Under the pieces are notes generated by a model. It saw only the letters and a program-made list of their open reading frames with translations. It did no database searches and was not told where the DNA came from. This document shows positions 24,982-33,959 of a stretch of 64,000 nt of DNA, in pieces. Source of the stretch: Comamonas resistens (GTDB taxonomy: Bacteria; Pseudomonadota; Gammaproteobacteria; Burkholderiales; Burkholderiaceae_C). Each line of letters opens with the position of its first letter. Position 1 is the first letter of the stretch. The position numbers and the translations under genes are program-made. Where the stretch lies: assembly GCF_030064165.1 (NCBI RefSeq), contig NZ_CP125947.1, positions 4,216,001-4,280,000 on the forward strand. The letters are read 5' to 3'.

Positions 24982-25362
24982 TCAGATCAGCTCCAGCACC
25001 AGTTCTGGCGGGCGGCACAGCTTGGCGCCCTTGGGCGTGACCACGATGGGACGATTGAGCAGCACGGGATGCTGGGCCACTGCCTGAATCAGCTGCACAT
25101 CGCCGAGGGCCGCATTGTCCAGCCCCAGCTCCTTGAACTGCGCTTCCTTGCTGCGCAGCAGCTCACGAACCGGCACACCCAGATGGGCCACCAGCTCGGC
25201 CAGCTCTGGCGCAGTCAGGGGCGTGGCAATGTAGTCGACGATATTGGGCTCTATGCCATGCTCGCGCAGCAATGCCAGTGCACCACGCGAATTGCTGCAG
25301 CGGTTGTTGTGGAAGATGGTGATATCGGGGCGATTGACAGGGGTGTCGATGCTTGTAGTCAT
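24982..25362 (-). CDS. ArsC-family arsenate reductase (glutaredoxin-dependent type)
   Basis: 126 residues. Thioredoxin-like ArsC fold with the active-site Cys22 in HNNRCSNSRG and the later LLNRPIVV box with the conserved Arg. No ars operon is adjacent, so it may be an ArsC/YfgD-like housekeeping protein instead of an arsenic-resistance enzyme. An upstream ATG at 25389 is an alternative start with GAGG too close to it; the family's usual N-terminus favours the shorter form. Confidence 0.85.
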   Translation of the reverse strand: MTTSIDTPVNRPDITIFHNNRCSNSRGALALLREHGIEPNIVDYIATPLTAPELAELVAHLGVPVRELLRSKEAQFKELGLDNAALGDVQLIQAVAQHPVLLNRPIVVTPKGAKLCRPPELVLELI

Positions 25363-25480
25363 GCTGCAGTGTAGCGAGACCCGGAGCATGCCTCACAGTC
25401 GCACCAGACCTGCTGCATCACCTCAGTTGCCACGCCCGCCGGGGCATTCATTCCCCGGGCGGGCATGTACTCCTACTCCA

Positions 25481-26833
25481 TCAAGTCGCCACGGAAGTCA
25501 CTGGCAGAGGAGTTGCCACAGCGTCCATGTCTTCCTCCGGTGCTTCCACTTCGCGTCCGGGCAGCAGCAGGTTCAGGCCCACGGCTACCAGGGCGCCGAC
25601 CGTGATGCCCGAGCCGAAGACCTCGCGCACAAAGGCGGGCATCTTGGACAACAGGTCGGGGCGCACCGTCACCGCCAGACCGCAACCCAGCGAAACCGCA
25701 ATGATCAGATTGCTGCGGCGCGAGTCCGCCGAACCGCCGAGCATGCGAATGCCGGCCGCAATAATAGTTGCGAACATCATCAGGCCTGCGCCGCCCAGAA
25801 CCGGCAGGGGAATGGTGACCACCAAAGCCCCCAGCACCGGAAACAGCCCTGCCGCCAGAAGCATCACGCCGGTCAGCATCACCACATGGCGGCTGGCCAC
25901 GCCCGTGAGCGAAACCACACCCACATTCTGGGCGAAGGTGGAAACCGGAGGGCTGGACATCACGGCGGCAAAGGCCGATCCCACGCCATCACACAACATG
26001 CCGCTGGCCAGGCGCTTGCCACGGATGGGCGTCTGCGTGGCCGCCCCCAGGGCCATGAAAGTGCCCGTGGTCTCGACAATGGTCACGAGAAAGGCGATGG
26101 ACATGGCGACGATGCCAGACACCGGAAAGCTCATGCCGAAATGCAGCGGCTGGGGAATCGCGAAGACAGGTGCCTCGCGCACCTGGGTGAAGTCGATCAG
26201 GCCCAGCGCCAGGCACAGCAGATAGCCGCAGACAATGCCCAGCACCACGGCCGATGCCGAAATGATGCCCTTGCCCCATTGCACGAAGGCAATCACCAGC
26301 GCCAGCACAAAGCCGGCTATCGCCAGATTACCCACGGCCCCGTAGTTGCCGCTGCCCACGCCGCCTGCGGCCCAGTCCACAGCCACCGGAGTCAGCGACA
26401 GGCCGATCATGATCACGACCACGCTGGTCACGGTGTGCGGGAAGAAACGACGGATCACCGGCATGAAGAAGCTGCCGATGATCATCACCAGCGAACCTAC
26501 GAGCGAGGAGCCCAGGATGCCGGGCACGCCATGCTCCAGCCCCACGCTGATGCCCGCGCCGACAAAGGCAAAGCTCGTGCCCATCACGCAGGGCAGGCGT
26601 ATGCCCACAGGCCCCACGCCGCGGCACTGGATGATGGTGACTATGCCCGAGCCCAGCAGCGCCGCATTGACCAGGGCCACGATCTGGTCGGCCGGCAACT
26701 TGAGCGCGCCGCCGAACACCAATGGCACGGCGATGATGCCGCCCAGGGCGGCGAGCAAATGCTGCAAGGAAAGCAGCGTGGTGGTGATGAGGTTGGGTGG
26801 ACGGTCTTCCACCCCGTAAAGCAGCTTTTCCAT
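25481..26833 (-). CDS. NCS2 nucleobase:cation symporter (uracil/xanthine permease family)
   Basis: 450 residues, about 12-14 hydrophobic segments. NCS2 landmarks include LLSLQHLLAALGG at the N-terminus, the QNVG motif (FAQNVGVVSLTG) and the TM10 segment around GGAGLMMFATIIAAGI. AGGAG precedes the ATG. The next gene upstream is 8-oxoguanine deaminase, so uptake of a purine base (xanthine, urate or guanine type) is likelier than uracil. Confidence 0.88.
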   Translation of the reverse strand: MEKLLYGVEDRPPNLITTTLLSLQHLLAALGGIIAVPLVFGGALKLPADQIVALVNAALLGSGIVTIIQCRGVGPVGIRLPCVMGTSFAFVGAGISVGLEHGVPGILGSSLVGSLVMIIGSFFMPVIRRFFPHTVTSVVVIMIGLSLTPVAVDWAAGGVGSGNYGAVGNLAIAGFVLALVIAFVQWGKGIISASAVVLGIVCGYLLCLALGLIDFTQVREAPVFAIPQPLHFGMSFPVSGIVAMSIAFLVTIVETTGTFMALGAATQTPIRGKRLASGMLCDGVGSAFAAVMSSPPVSTFAQNVGVVSLTGVASRHVVMLTGVMLLAAGLFPVLGALVVTIPLPVLGGAGLMMFATIIAAGIRMLGGSADSRRSNLIIAVSLGCGLAVTVRPDLLSKMPAFVREVFGSGITVGALVAVGLNLLLPGREVEAPEEDMDAVATPLPVTSVAT

Positions 26834-27022
26834 GGTTTTGTCTCCTGTTCCCTATGCGATGGCCTCTTCAGAGGCACTTGTATCTATGTCGTCGAGGGTG
26901 CCCTTAAGGGCTTCACTGCGTGCTTGGCTGTGTCGTGGCGCGTCTCCTGCGATTGGATAGAGAGATTCGGGCGCCGCCGTGTTGCGCCTAGGCTGGCGCA
27001 CAACAAGACGGAATAGCGGCGG

Positions 27023-28408
27023 TCAGTGACCCGCAGCTCGCTCGAACAAGCTGCGAGCCAGATCACGGTGCTGGCCCAGCACCACGGGCAGGTCAGCGGT
27101 CAGCAGGCGGCCGTCCTCGACCACCACGCGGCCGTTGATGACGCTGCTAGACACATTGGCCGGCGTGCAGAACACCAGCGCCGCCACGGGGTCATGGCCC
27201 GCGCCCGCATAGCCGACCTCGGACATGTCGAAAGCCACAAAGTCGGCCGACATGCCGGCCGCCAGTGCGCCGATGTCGTCGCGGTTGAGCACGCGCGCAC
27301 CGCCCAGCGTGGCAATCTCCAGTGCCTCGCGGGCGCTCATGGCCGCCGGGCCATGGCCCACGCGCTGCAGCAGCATGGCCTGGCGTACCTCGCCCAGCAT
27401 GTGGGCGCCGTCGTTCGAGGCGCTGCCGTCCACGCCCAGGCCCACGGGCACGCCCGCGTCGCGCATGGTGCGGATCGGGGCGATGCCCGAGGCCAGGCGC
27501 ATGTTGGAGCATGGGCAGTGCGCCACGCCGGTGCCGGTGCGCGCAAACAGCGCGATGCCTTCGGGGTCGAGCTTGACGCAGTGCGCATGCCAGACGTCGC
27601 GGCCCACCCAGCCCAGGTCTTCGGCGTATTGCGCCGGAGTCAGGCCGAACTTCTCGCGCGAGAAAGCCACGTCGTTGTCGTTCTCCGCCAGATGGGTGTG
27701 CAGCGACACGCCGTGGGCGCGTGCCAGCACAGCCGACTCGCGCATCAAGTCACGCGTCACCGAGAACGGCGAACAGGGCGCCAGCACCACGCGCAGCATG
27801 GAGTGGCGCGAGCCGTCGTGGTACTGCTGGATCAGGCGCAGGCTGTCGCGCAGAATGGCCTCTTCCTCCTCGACCACCACGTCGGGCGGCAGGCCGCCCT
27901 TGCTGCGGCCCAGGCTCATCGAGCCGCGCGCCGCGTGAAAGCGCATGCCCATCTGCTGCGCGGCGGCAATGGAGTCGTCCAGGCGCGAGCCATTGGGGAA
28001 GAGGTAGAGGTGGTCGCTGGTCGTGGTGCAACCCGACAGCATCAGCTCGGCCATGGCGGTCTGGGTCGAGACATGGATCATCTCGGGCGTCAGGTGCGAC
28101 CACAGCATGTAGAGGTTCTGCAGCCAAGAGAACAGCTCTGCGTCCTGAGCCGCGGGCACGGCGCGTGTCAGGCTCTGGTACATATGGTGGTGAGTGTTGA
28201 TCAGGCCGGGGGTCACCACCTTGCCGCGCATGTCCAGCACGCGCGCCTGGCCCTCGTCGGCCATGCGGCGGTACTGCGCCGGCAGATCGGCCGTGGCGCC
28301 CACCCACAGCACGGCCGGGCCGTCGGCCACCAGTGCACCGTCCTTGATTTCGCGGCGCTGCGCATCCATGGTGACCAGTACGTCGGCATTCAGGGCAATC
28401 AGGGTCAT
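27023..28408 (-). CDS. 8-oxoguanine deaminase (amidohydrolase superfamily)
   Basis: 461 residues. Metal-dependent deaminase of the AtzB/8-oxoguanine group. Metal ligands appear as INTHHHMYQ (His73-75), LHTHLAEN and WHAHCVKL, and the catalytic Asp is in GVDGSASND. The predicted reaction is 8-oxoguanine to urate plus ammonia, feeding purine breakdown. The downstream NCS2 permease and upstream LysR gene are on the same strand, so the three probably form a salvage unit. Other AtzB-like substrates, such as hydroxylated triazines, cannot be excluded. Confidence 0.85.
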   Translation of the reverse strand: MTLIALNADVLVTMDAQRREIKDGALVADGPAVLWVGATADLPAQYRRMADEGQARVLDMRGKVVTPGLINTHHHMYQSLTRAVPAAQDAELFSWLQNLYMLWSHLTPEMIHVSTQTAMAELMLSGCTTTSDHLYLFPNGSRLDDSIAAAQQMGMRFHAARGSMSLGRSKGGLPPDVVVEEEEAILRDSLRLIQQYHDGSRHSMLRVVLAPCSPFSVTRDLMRESAVLARAHGVSLHTHLAENDNDVAFSREKFGLTPAQYAEDLGWVGRDVWHAHCVKLDPEGIALFARTGTGVAHCPCSNMRLASGIAPIRTMRDAGVPVGLGVDGSASNDGAHMLGEVRQAMLLQRVGHGPAAMSAREALEIATLGGARVLNRDDIGALAAGMSADFVAFDMSEVGYAGAGHDPVAALVFCTPANVSSSVINGRVVVEDGRLLTADLPVVLGQHRDLARSLFERAAGH

Positions 28409-28454
28409 GAAGCTATTCCTCTCTAAACAATGGATCCCAGTCTAGAGAGGACGC

Positions 28455-28507
28455 TTGGCGCGCGATAGCGCCAAATTCAGCCCAGCATGTCCACAAAATG
28501 TGGACAT
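28455..28507. promoter_or_regulatory. Two palindromes between the LysR gene and the deaminase
   Basis: TTGGCGC-N6-GCGCCAA (28455-28474) and ATGTCCACA-AAA-TGTGGACAT (28487-28507) lie 46-99 bp upstream of the deaminase start. The second is a 9-bp perfect dyad only 7 bp past the LysR stop. They are candidate operator sites for the LysR protein. The dyad near 28487 has no T-run and is a poor terminator. Confidence 0.5.
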
Positions 28508-28513
28508 CAAAAA

Positions 28514-29422
28514 TCAGAGCTTCTTCGCAAACAAGCGCGCCAGCACTGCCTGAATACTCTCTGCCATCAGTTCAGCGGCAGCACTCAGCTCGGCTCCTTT
28601 GCGGGCAAACAGCATCAGGGTCTGACGCTGCAGATGCGCATCGCGCAAGGGCACAAAACTCAAGGCACCGCGGTCAAGCTCCTCCAGCACGTCGAGTGCA
28701 TTGAGCAAGGCAATGCCCTCGCCCAGCATGACCAGACGCTGAATCAAGGCCATGGAAGTGGACTCCGCCACCGGCGTGACCTCGATGGCATTGCGTGCAA
28801 AGGCCTCGTTGAGCAGGCTGCGTATGGTCAGGGGCAGAGCCGGCAGAATCAGCGAATGCCCGACACACTCGCTGAGCAGCAGCGAGGACTGCGCTGCCAG
28901 TGCATGCCTGGTGGGCACGACCGCACCAATCTGCCATTCGCTGGCGGCCAGCGTGCGCAAGCCCGGTCGCAACGACAAGTCATAAGCCAGTCCCAGGTCG
29001 GCATCACCGCTCTCCACCACTGCAGCAATATCGGTGGTTGGCAAGTCCATCACCCGCACGGCCATGCCTGGGTGACTGCTGCGAAAGTCATGCACCAGAG
29101 AAGGCAGCAAGGAGCCTGCCAGCCCTGAAGTGGTTGCCACCGTGATCTCGCCACGTCTCATGCCCTTGAAGTCGGCAATGCGCTCGCGCAGCGCTGCATG
29201 TTCGCGCAAGGTGCTGCGCACATGGGTCAGCACCATTTCACCCAGGGGTGTCAGGCGCAGACGGTTCTGGATACGGTCGAACAGCGGCGCCCCAAGCTCG
29301 GCCTCCAGATCGAGAATCTGCCGATTGACGGCCGTGGGGGCCACATGCAGGTGCTCGGCCGCCTTGCGGATGGAACCACGGCGAACCACTTCATCGAGAT
29401 AGCGCAGGACTCTGGCGTGCAT
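28514..29422 (-). CDS. LysR-family transcriptional regulator
   Basis: 302 residues. N-terminal winged helix-turn-helix (about 1-60; YLDEVVRRGSIRKAAEHLHVAPTAVNRQI) and a two-lobed effector domain (about 88-295; GEITVATTSGLAGSLL). It lies just upstream of the deaminase and permease on the same strand with palindromes between, so control of purine salvage is likely. Confidence 0.9.
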   Translation of the reverse strand: MHARVLRYLDEVVRRGSIRKAAEHLHVAPTAVNRQILDLEAELGAPLFDRIQNRLRLTPLGEMVLTHVRSTLREHAALRERIADFKGMRRGEITVATTSGLAGSLLPSLVHDFRSSHPGMAVRVMDLPTTDIAAVVESGDADLGLAYDLSLRPGLRTLAASEWQIGAVVPTRHALAAQSSLLLSECVGHSLILPALPLTIRSLLNEAFARNAIEVTPVAESTSMALIQRLVMLGEGIALLNALDVLEELDRGALSFVPLRDAHLQRQTLMLFARKGAELSAAAELMAESIQAVLARLFAKKL

Positions 29423-29457
29423 CCGCGCAGCCTACACGGGTTTGGGTCTGATCGCTC

Positions 29458-30219
29458 TCAGCCTTTGCGCAGGCGGTCGACCTCGGCATGCAGATCCTTG
29501 GCCCAGGCCCGGCGGTCACGCCCCTGGGCTGTCTGCGCCTGGCCGTAGTGCACCACGGCCATCAGTTGGTCGGAACTGAGCACGCGCCAGATGGAGCCCA
29601 GCAGGGTTTCATCACCCACATAAGTTGCGGCATAGCTGACCTCGCCCGTCCTGCCATCGACAAAGCTCAGCCCCACGGGCTGCACCGGCGCGTCACATTG
29701 CACGGCCGCTTCGAGCAGATTGGAGTGAAAAGAGAGCAGCTCCCGACCATCGCCGGTCGTGCCCTCGGGAAAGACAGCCAGGATTTCGCCACGCTTGAAA
29801 GCCTCTTCCATGGCGCCAACCATGCGCATGGCATCGCGGCGCGAGCTACGCTGGATATAGAGCGTGCCAGCCGCCGTGGCCAGCGTGCCGATGATGGGCC
29901 AGCCTTTGACATCGGACTTGGAAATGAAGCGGCAGTGACGTGCCGCATGCAGCATGGGGATGTCCAGCCACGAGATATGGTTGCTGACCAGCATGACCGG
30001 CCCCTTGGCGGGCGGCTCTCCCTTGATCTGCAACTGCACGCCCGCGCGCACCATCAAGGTCGCGGCCCAGGCCTGCACATGCTCGTGCTGCTGCCAGTAG
30101 TGCAGCTGCGGGAAGCGAAACGCCACAATCCACGCGCCTTTGGCCACATGGGCCAGCAGCCGTATGCCACGCCAGACAGCGCGAATACTGGTTTTGATTC
30201 TGTGCAAGCCGTTTGCCAT
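29458..30219 (-). CDS. plsC: 1-acyl-sn-glycerol-3-phosphate acyltransferase
   Basis: 253 residues. Acyltransferase motif I NHISWLD (H81-x4-D86), then the block with KSDVKGWPIIG, and motif III FPEGTT (150-154). The N-terminal hydrophobic/amphipathic part (about 15-35) anchors it to the membrane. It makes phosphatidate from lysophosphatidate in phospholipid synthesis. I chose ATG at 30217-30219, preceded by GGGAA, over the upstream ATG at 30264. It is the last gene of the yqgE-ruvX-pyr run, separated from pyrC' by a repeat. Confidence 0.88.
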   Translation of the reverse strand: MANGLHRIKTSIRAVWRGIRLLAHVAKGAWIVAFRFPQLHYWQQHEHVQAWAATLMVRAGVQLQIKGEPPAKGPVMLVSNHISWLDIPMLHAARHCRFISKSDVKGWPIIGTLATAAGTLYIQRSSRRDAMRMVGAMEEAFKRGEILAVFPEGTTGDGRELLSFHSNLLEAAVQCDAPVQPVGLSFVDGRTGEVSYAATYVGDETLLGSIWRVLSSDQLMAVVHYGQAQTAQGRDRRAWAKDLHAEVDRLRKG

Positions 30220-30336
30220 GATTCCCGGGAAGTGTAGCGACTGAGCCCAAACGAGATGCAGCAACTTGAAACGGGCAAGCCCCCAAAACTGGCGCGCACC
30301 AGCAAAGTGACTGCAAGCAAGGGCCGCCCCGCAGCG

Positions 30337-30435
30337 ATGCTGTCGTCCCCCGCCCCCTAGCGCGAAGCGCGTAGAGAGAGGGGCGCCCGGCTAGGGGGAA
30401 GCGCGGGGCCGCCTAGGCAAAGCGCCTCAGGAGGT
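30337..30435. repeat. Dispersed GC-rich intergenic repeat, copy 1
   Basis: TGTCGTCCCCC...GGGGGAAGC...GCGCCTCAGG pattern with internal inverted repeats, between plsC and pyrC'. Related copies are at 31841-31939, 42759-42834 and 54997-55092. All lie between genes on the same strand. Confidence 0.6.
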
Positions 30436-30438
30436 GCT

Positions 30439-31731
30439 TCAACGCAGAAATGCCATTTCGCCATCCACCACAGTGCAGCGCACGCGGGCGGGCAGCTCGT
30501 AGCCCGCAAAAGGCGTGCTCTTGCCCTGGCTGGCCAGAGCCTTGGGTTCCACCGTCCACTCGGCAGCGGGATCGACGATGCACAGATCGGCCACGCCGCC
30601 CACCTTGAGCTGCCCCAGCAAGGACTGCTGCTCGCCCAGCGCATTGCCCAACACCGTCACCGGCGCCGATGTGACGACGGCCAGTGCACGGCTCAAAGGC
30701 ACGTTGTGCTCGCGGCTCCACTTCACGGCCACGGACAGCAGCAGCTCCACACCGGTGGCGCCGGGTTCGGCTTCGGCAAAAGGCAGCACCTTGGCATCTT
30801 CATCCACCGGGCAGTGGTCGGAAACCAGCGCATCGATGGTGCCGTCAGCCAGCGCGGCAGACAGCGCATCGCGGTCGCGCTGCTGGCGCAGCACGGGCAC
30901 CACACGGGCACTGCTGTCGAAGTAGCCGATATCGTTCTCGGTCAGCAGCAGCGAGTTGATGGACACGTCGGCCGTCACGTTCAGGCCTTCGGCCTTGGCG
31001 CGGCGCACCAGTTCCACGCCGGCGGCGCTGGAGATGCGGCACAGGTGAACCCGGGTCTGCGAGCCACGGATCAACTCGAAAATGGTGTGCAGCGCAATCG
31101 TCTCGGCCGCCACGGGCACGCCGGCCAGACCCATGCGCGTAGCCAGCGCGCCGCTGGCCGCCACACCCTTGCCCAGATCCTTGTCCTGGGGGCGCAGCCA
31201 CACGGCATAGCCAAAGGTGTTGGCATAGGCCAGCGCACGGCTCAGCGTGGTGATGCTGGGCAGAGGCACATCGGCCTGACCGAAGGCCACGCAGCCCGAC
31301 TCGGTCAGCTCGGCCATCTCGGTCAGCGTTTCGCCCTTGAGTCCCACGGTCAGCGCGCCCATGGGGAACAGACGCGACTTGTGCTGCTTCTCGGCACGGA
31401 ACTTGAGCATTTCCACCAGGCCTTGCTCGTCGAGCACGGGCTCGGTATCTGGCGGGCAGACAAGGCTGGTCACGCCGCCGGCCACGGCAGCCGCCATTTC
31501 GGACTGCAGCATGCCTTCGTGCTCGTGACCGGGCTCGCGCAGGCGCACGGCCAGGTCCACCAGACCGGGCAGAACCCACTGGCCGCTGGCATCAATCTCA
31601 CGCTCGGCCACAAAACCATCGGGTACAGCACCGATGGCGGCGATCACGCTGCCGTCGATGGCGATATCGGCCTGCTGGTCGAAACCTCGTGCCGGGTCCA
31701 TCACCCGGCCATTGCGAATCAGAATCTTCAT
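30439..31731 (-). CDS. pyrX: Dihydroorotase-like PyrC' (probably non-catalytic)
   Basis: 430 residues of the class I dihydroorotase family. The usual metal-binding motif D-x-H-x-H-x-R-x-P-G reads DLAVRLREPG (59-68), so both His are lost. The later TDHAPH-type box reads SDHCPVD. It is therefore expected to lack dihydroorotase activity. Such PyrC' proteins form a complex with PyrB and are needed for aspartate transcarbamoylase assembly in pseudomonads and relatives. It follows pyrB after a repeat-containing gap of 223 bp. A true pyrC must lie elsewhere. Confidence 0.88.
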   Translation of the reverse strand: MKILIRNGRVMDPARGFDQQADIAIDGSVIAAIGAVPDGFVAEREIDASGQWVLPGLVDLAVRLREPGHEHEGMLQSEMAAAVAGGVTSLVCPPDTEPVLDEQGLVEMLKFRAEKQHKSRLFPMGALTVGLKGETLTEMAELTESGCVAFGQADVPLPSITTLSRALAYANTFGYAVWLRPQDKDLGKGVAASGALATRMGLAGVPVAAETIALHTIFELIRGSQTRVHLCRISSAAGVELVRRAKAEGLNVTADVSINSLLLTENDIGYFDSSARVVPVLRQQRDRDALSAALADGTIDALVSDHCPVDEDAKVLPFAEAEPGATGVELLLSVAVKWSREHNVPLSRALAVVTSAPVTVLGNALGEQQSLLGQLKVGGVADLCIVDPAAEWTVEPKALASQGKSTPFAGYELPARVRCTVVDGEMAFLR

Positions 31732-31768
31732 GGTTTGGCACCAAATTGGCTTCCAGCCCTTGCTAAAC

Positions 31769-31788
31769 AAGCGCTAGCAGCTACAAAA
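31769..31788. repeat. Short interspersed motif AAGCGCTAGCAGCTA
   Basis: AAGCGCTAGCAGCTAC followed by A-rich sequence, between pyrB and pyrC'. Similar copies occur at 4493-4509, 49235-49258 (variant), 51805-51822 (inverted) and 56734-56752, all between genes. Confidence 0.5.
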
Positions 31789-31840
31789 AACATATTGAAC
31801 CCAATGCCACCCAGCCCTGTGCTCCAGCCCGCTGTAGCGA

Positions 31841-31939
31841 GAGACGCCGAGCAAGAGCCGCCTCGCGGCGAGGGCGTCGTCCCCCTTCCCGCAGCAGCGC
31901 TGCGAGAGAAGGGGGAAGCGGCGCAGCCGCTCAGGGGGA
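31841..31939. repeat. Dispersed GC-rich intergenic repeat, copy 2
   Basis: GAGACGCCGAGCAAGAGCCG and GCGTCGTCCCCCTT, an inner palindrome (GCAGCAGCGCTGC), then GGGGGAAGC and CTCAGGGGGA. It shares almost all of its first half with copy 3 (42759-42834). It lies between pyrB and pyrC'. Confidence 0.7.
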
Positions 31940-31954
31940 TGGCCTGATGTTCCA

Positions 31955-32917
31955 TCAGGCTTCGTTACCCGCGACGATGGACATGACCGCCATGCGCACC
32001 GCGATACCAAAGGTCACCTGCGACAGGATCACGGCCTGCGGGCCGTCCACCACGGCGGAGTCGATCTCCACGCCGCGGTTGATGGGGCCGGGGTGCATGA
32101 CGATGGCATCGGGCTTGGCCAGCTCCAGGCGCTTTTCGGTCAGGCCGAAGCTCTTGAAGTATTCCTGGCTGGAAGGCAGCAGCGCACCGCTCATGCGTTC
32201 GTTCTGCAGGCGCAGCATGATGATCACGTCGCAGTCCTTGATACCCTCCTCCAGGTTGTGGAAGACGCGCACACCCATGCTGGCCATATCGGCTGGCACC
32301 AGCGTACGCGGGCCAACCACACGCACCTCGGCAGCGCCCAGCGTGGTCAGGGCGTGGATGTCCGAGCGCGCCACGCGCGAGTGCAGCACGTCGCCCACGA
32401 TGGCCACGCGCAAGTTGGAAAAATCCTTTTTATAGTGGCGGATGGTGTACATGTCCAGCAGGCCCTGGGTGGGGTGGGCATGGCGGCCGTCGCCGGCGTT
32501 GACCACATGGACATGCGGCGCCACATGCTTGGCGATCAGATAAGGGGCGCCAGACTCGCTGTGACGCACGACAAAGATGTCGGCCGCCATGGCCGAGAGA
32601 TTGTCTATGGTGTCCAGCAGGGTTTCGCCCTTGCTGGCCGAGCTGCGCGCAATGTCCAGGTTGAACACGTCGGCCGACAGGCGCTTGGCCGCAATCTCGA
32701 AGGTGGTGCGGGTGCGCGTGCTGTTCTCGAAGAACAGATTGAACACACTCTTGCCGCGCAGCAGCGGCACCTTCTTGACTTCGCGGTCGTTGACGCTGAC
32801 GAAGTTGCTGGCCGTGTCGAGGATCTGGGTCAGGATGTCCTTGGACAGGCCTTCGGTGGAGAGCAGGTGGATCAGCTCGCCGTTCTTGTTGAGTTGGGGG
32901 TTGCGCTTGTACAGCAC
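31955..32917 (-). CDS. pyrB: Aspartate carbamoyltransferase catalytic subunit
   Basis: 320 residues. Carbamoyl-phosphate loop [10 protein letters not shown] (STRTR at 66-70), SASKGE (93-98), HPTQ (148-151) and the C-terminal HPGPINRG loop are intact. It makes N-carbamoyl-aspartate, the first committed step of pyrimidine synthesis. It follows pyrR by 2 bp. No pyrI is present; the inactive dihydroorotase homologue downstream is its likely partner. Confidence 0.96.
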   Translation of the reverse strand: MLYKRNPQLNKNGELIHLLSTEGLSKDILTQILDTASNFVSVNDREVKKVPLLRGKSVFNLFFENSTRTRTTFEIAAKRLSADVFNLDIARSSASKGETLLDTIDNLSAMAADIFVVRHSESGAPYLIAKHVAPHVHVVNAGDGRHAHPTQGLLDMYTIRHYKKDFSNLRVAIVGDVLHSRVARSDIHALTTLGAAEVRVVGPRTLVPADMASMGVRVFHNLEEGIKDCDVIIMLRLQNERMSGALLPSSQEYFKSFGLTEKRLELAKPDAIVMHPGPINRGVEIDSAVVDGPQAVILSQVTFGIAVRMAVMSIVAGNEA

Positions 32918-32919
32918 GA

Positions 32920-33450
32920 TCAGGCCTCTTGAATGCGGAAGTGGAAAACACCGCCCTCGTCGCGCGCCAGCGCCAGGGAACGGTCGGCCGGCAGCGCCAC
33001 GCGCGCTGCGGCAAAGTCGGCCTGGATGGGCAGCTCGCGCCCTCCCCGGTCCACCAGAACGGCCAGCCGCACGCTGGCGGGACGGCCGTAGTCATAGAGT
33101 TCGTTGAGCACGGCACGCACGGTACGGCCTGTGTAGAGCACGTCGTCGAGTACCAGGATGTCAGCACCGTTCACATCGAAGGCGATCTGGGTCTGGGCGC
33201 TGGAAGCCATGCCGCGCTGGGCAAAATCATCGCGGTGCAGCGAGGAAGACAGCACGCTGGGCTTGCCCTTGAGGTTCAGGTCCTTGTGCAGACGCTCGAC
33301 CAGCCAGGCGCCGCCCGAGGTGATGCCCGCCAGACGGGTATTGGGGCCCATGATGCGCTGCACGCCGCGCAGCAGCTCGCTGTACAGGGCTTCGGCGTCC
33401 AGGATCAGGCTGCCTTGTCCCGGCTGGTTTCCTGCAATGGTTTCACTCAT
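32920..33450 (-). CDS. pyrR: PyrR bifunctional regulator/uracil phosphoribosyltransferase
   Basis: 176 residues of the type I phosphoribosyltransferase family with the PRPP loop [13 protein letters not shown] (about 98-110). In Gram-positives PyrR binds pyr leader RNA; in proteobacteria the role is less clear and may be enzymatic. The start overlaps the ruvX stop by four bases, and the stop is 2 bp before pyrB. Confidence 0.92.
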   Translation of the reverse strand: MSETIAGNQPGQGSLILDAEALYSELLRGVQRIMGPNTRLAGITSGGAWLVERLHKDLNLKGKPSVLSSSLHRDDFAQRGMASSAQTQIAFDVNGADILVLDDVLYTGRTVRAVLNELYDYGRPASVRLAVLVDRGGRELPIQADFAAARVALPADRSLALARDEGGVFHFRIQEA

Positions 33451-33959
33451 GGGAGACTCCTCAAAAACTGTTCAAGAATGATGCAGGCCGAAGCCGCGTC
33501 GGCGTCGCGTGCGCCGCCCGCCAGGGCTTCGGTCGTGCTGTAGCGTTCATCCACCTCGTACACCGGCAATTTGAAGCGGCTTCTGAGCTGGCGGCCGAAT
33601 TTCAGGGCCCGGGCCGTGTTCTCGTGGGCCGCGCCATCGGGGTGGTAGGGCACGCCTATCACCAGGGCATTGGGCTGCCACTCGCGGATCAGCTTCTCCA
33701 CTGCGGCCAGGCGTGCATCCGCCCCTTCGGCCTTGATGGTGGGCAGCGGGTTGGCGCCGCCCAGCACGCGGTTGCCCGAGGCGCAGCCCGTGCGCTTGAT
33801 GCCGAAGTCAAAACCCAGGAACTGCTGGAAATGGGCCGGCACCTCGGGCTTTTGCGGTGCAGGTGCCGCTGCAGGCCTGGCAGCCGCATTTTCGGCCGAG
33901 GAAAAAGTCGAGGAAAAGGCCGCATCGGCGGCCTTGTTGGAAGAGGAAATATCGTTCAT
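33447..33959 (-). CDS. ruvX: RuvX/YqgF-type Holliday junction resolvase
   Basis: 170 residues, longer than the usual 135-155 because of an Ala/Ser/Pro-rich extension of about 45 residues. The RNase H-like fold begins at FLGFDFGIKRTG with the catalytic Asp51; ALVIGVPYHPDG and VDERYSTTEA follow. YqgF is implicated in pre-16S rRNA 5' end processing or junction resolution. The start overlaps the yqgE stop by four bases. Confidence 0.9.
   Translation of the reverse strand: MNDISSSNKAADAAFSSTFSSAENAAARPAAAPAPQKPEVPAHFQQFLGFDFGIKRTGCASGNRVLGGANPLPTIKAEGADARLAAVEKLIREWQPNALVIGVPYHPDGAAHENTARALKFGRQLRSRFKLPVYEVDERYSTTEALAGGARDADAASACIILEQFLRSLP

Noticed and set aside
25244..27016. 590-aa plus-strand frame opposite the NCS2 permease
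   Set aside because: Composition is a His/Arg/Gln-rich mirror of a membrane protein gene; no domain seen.
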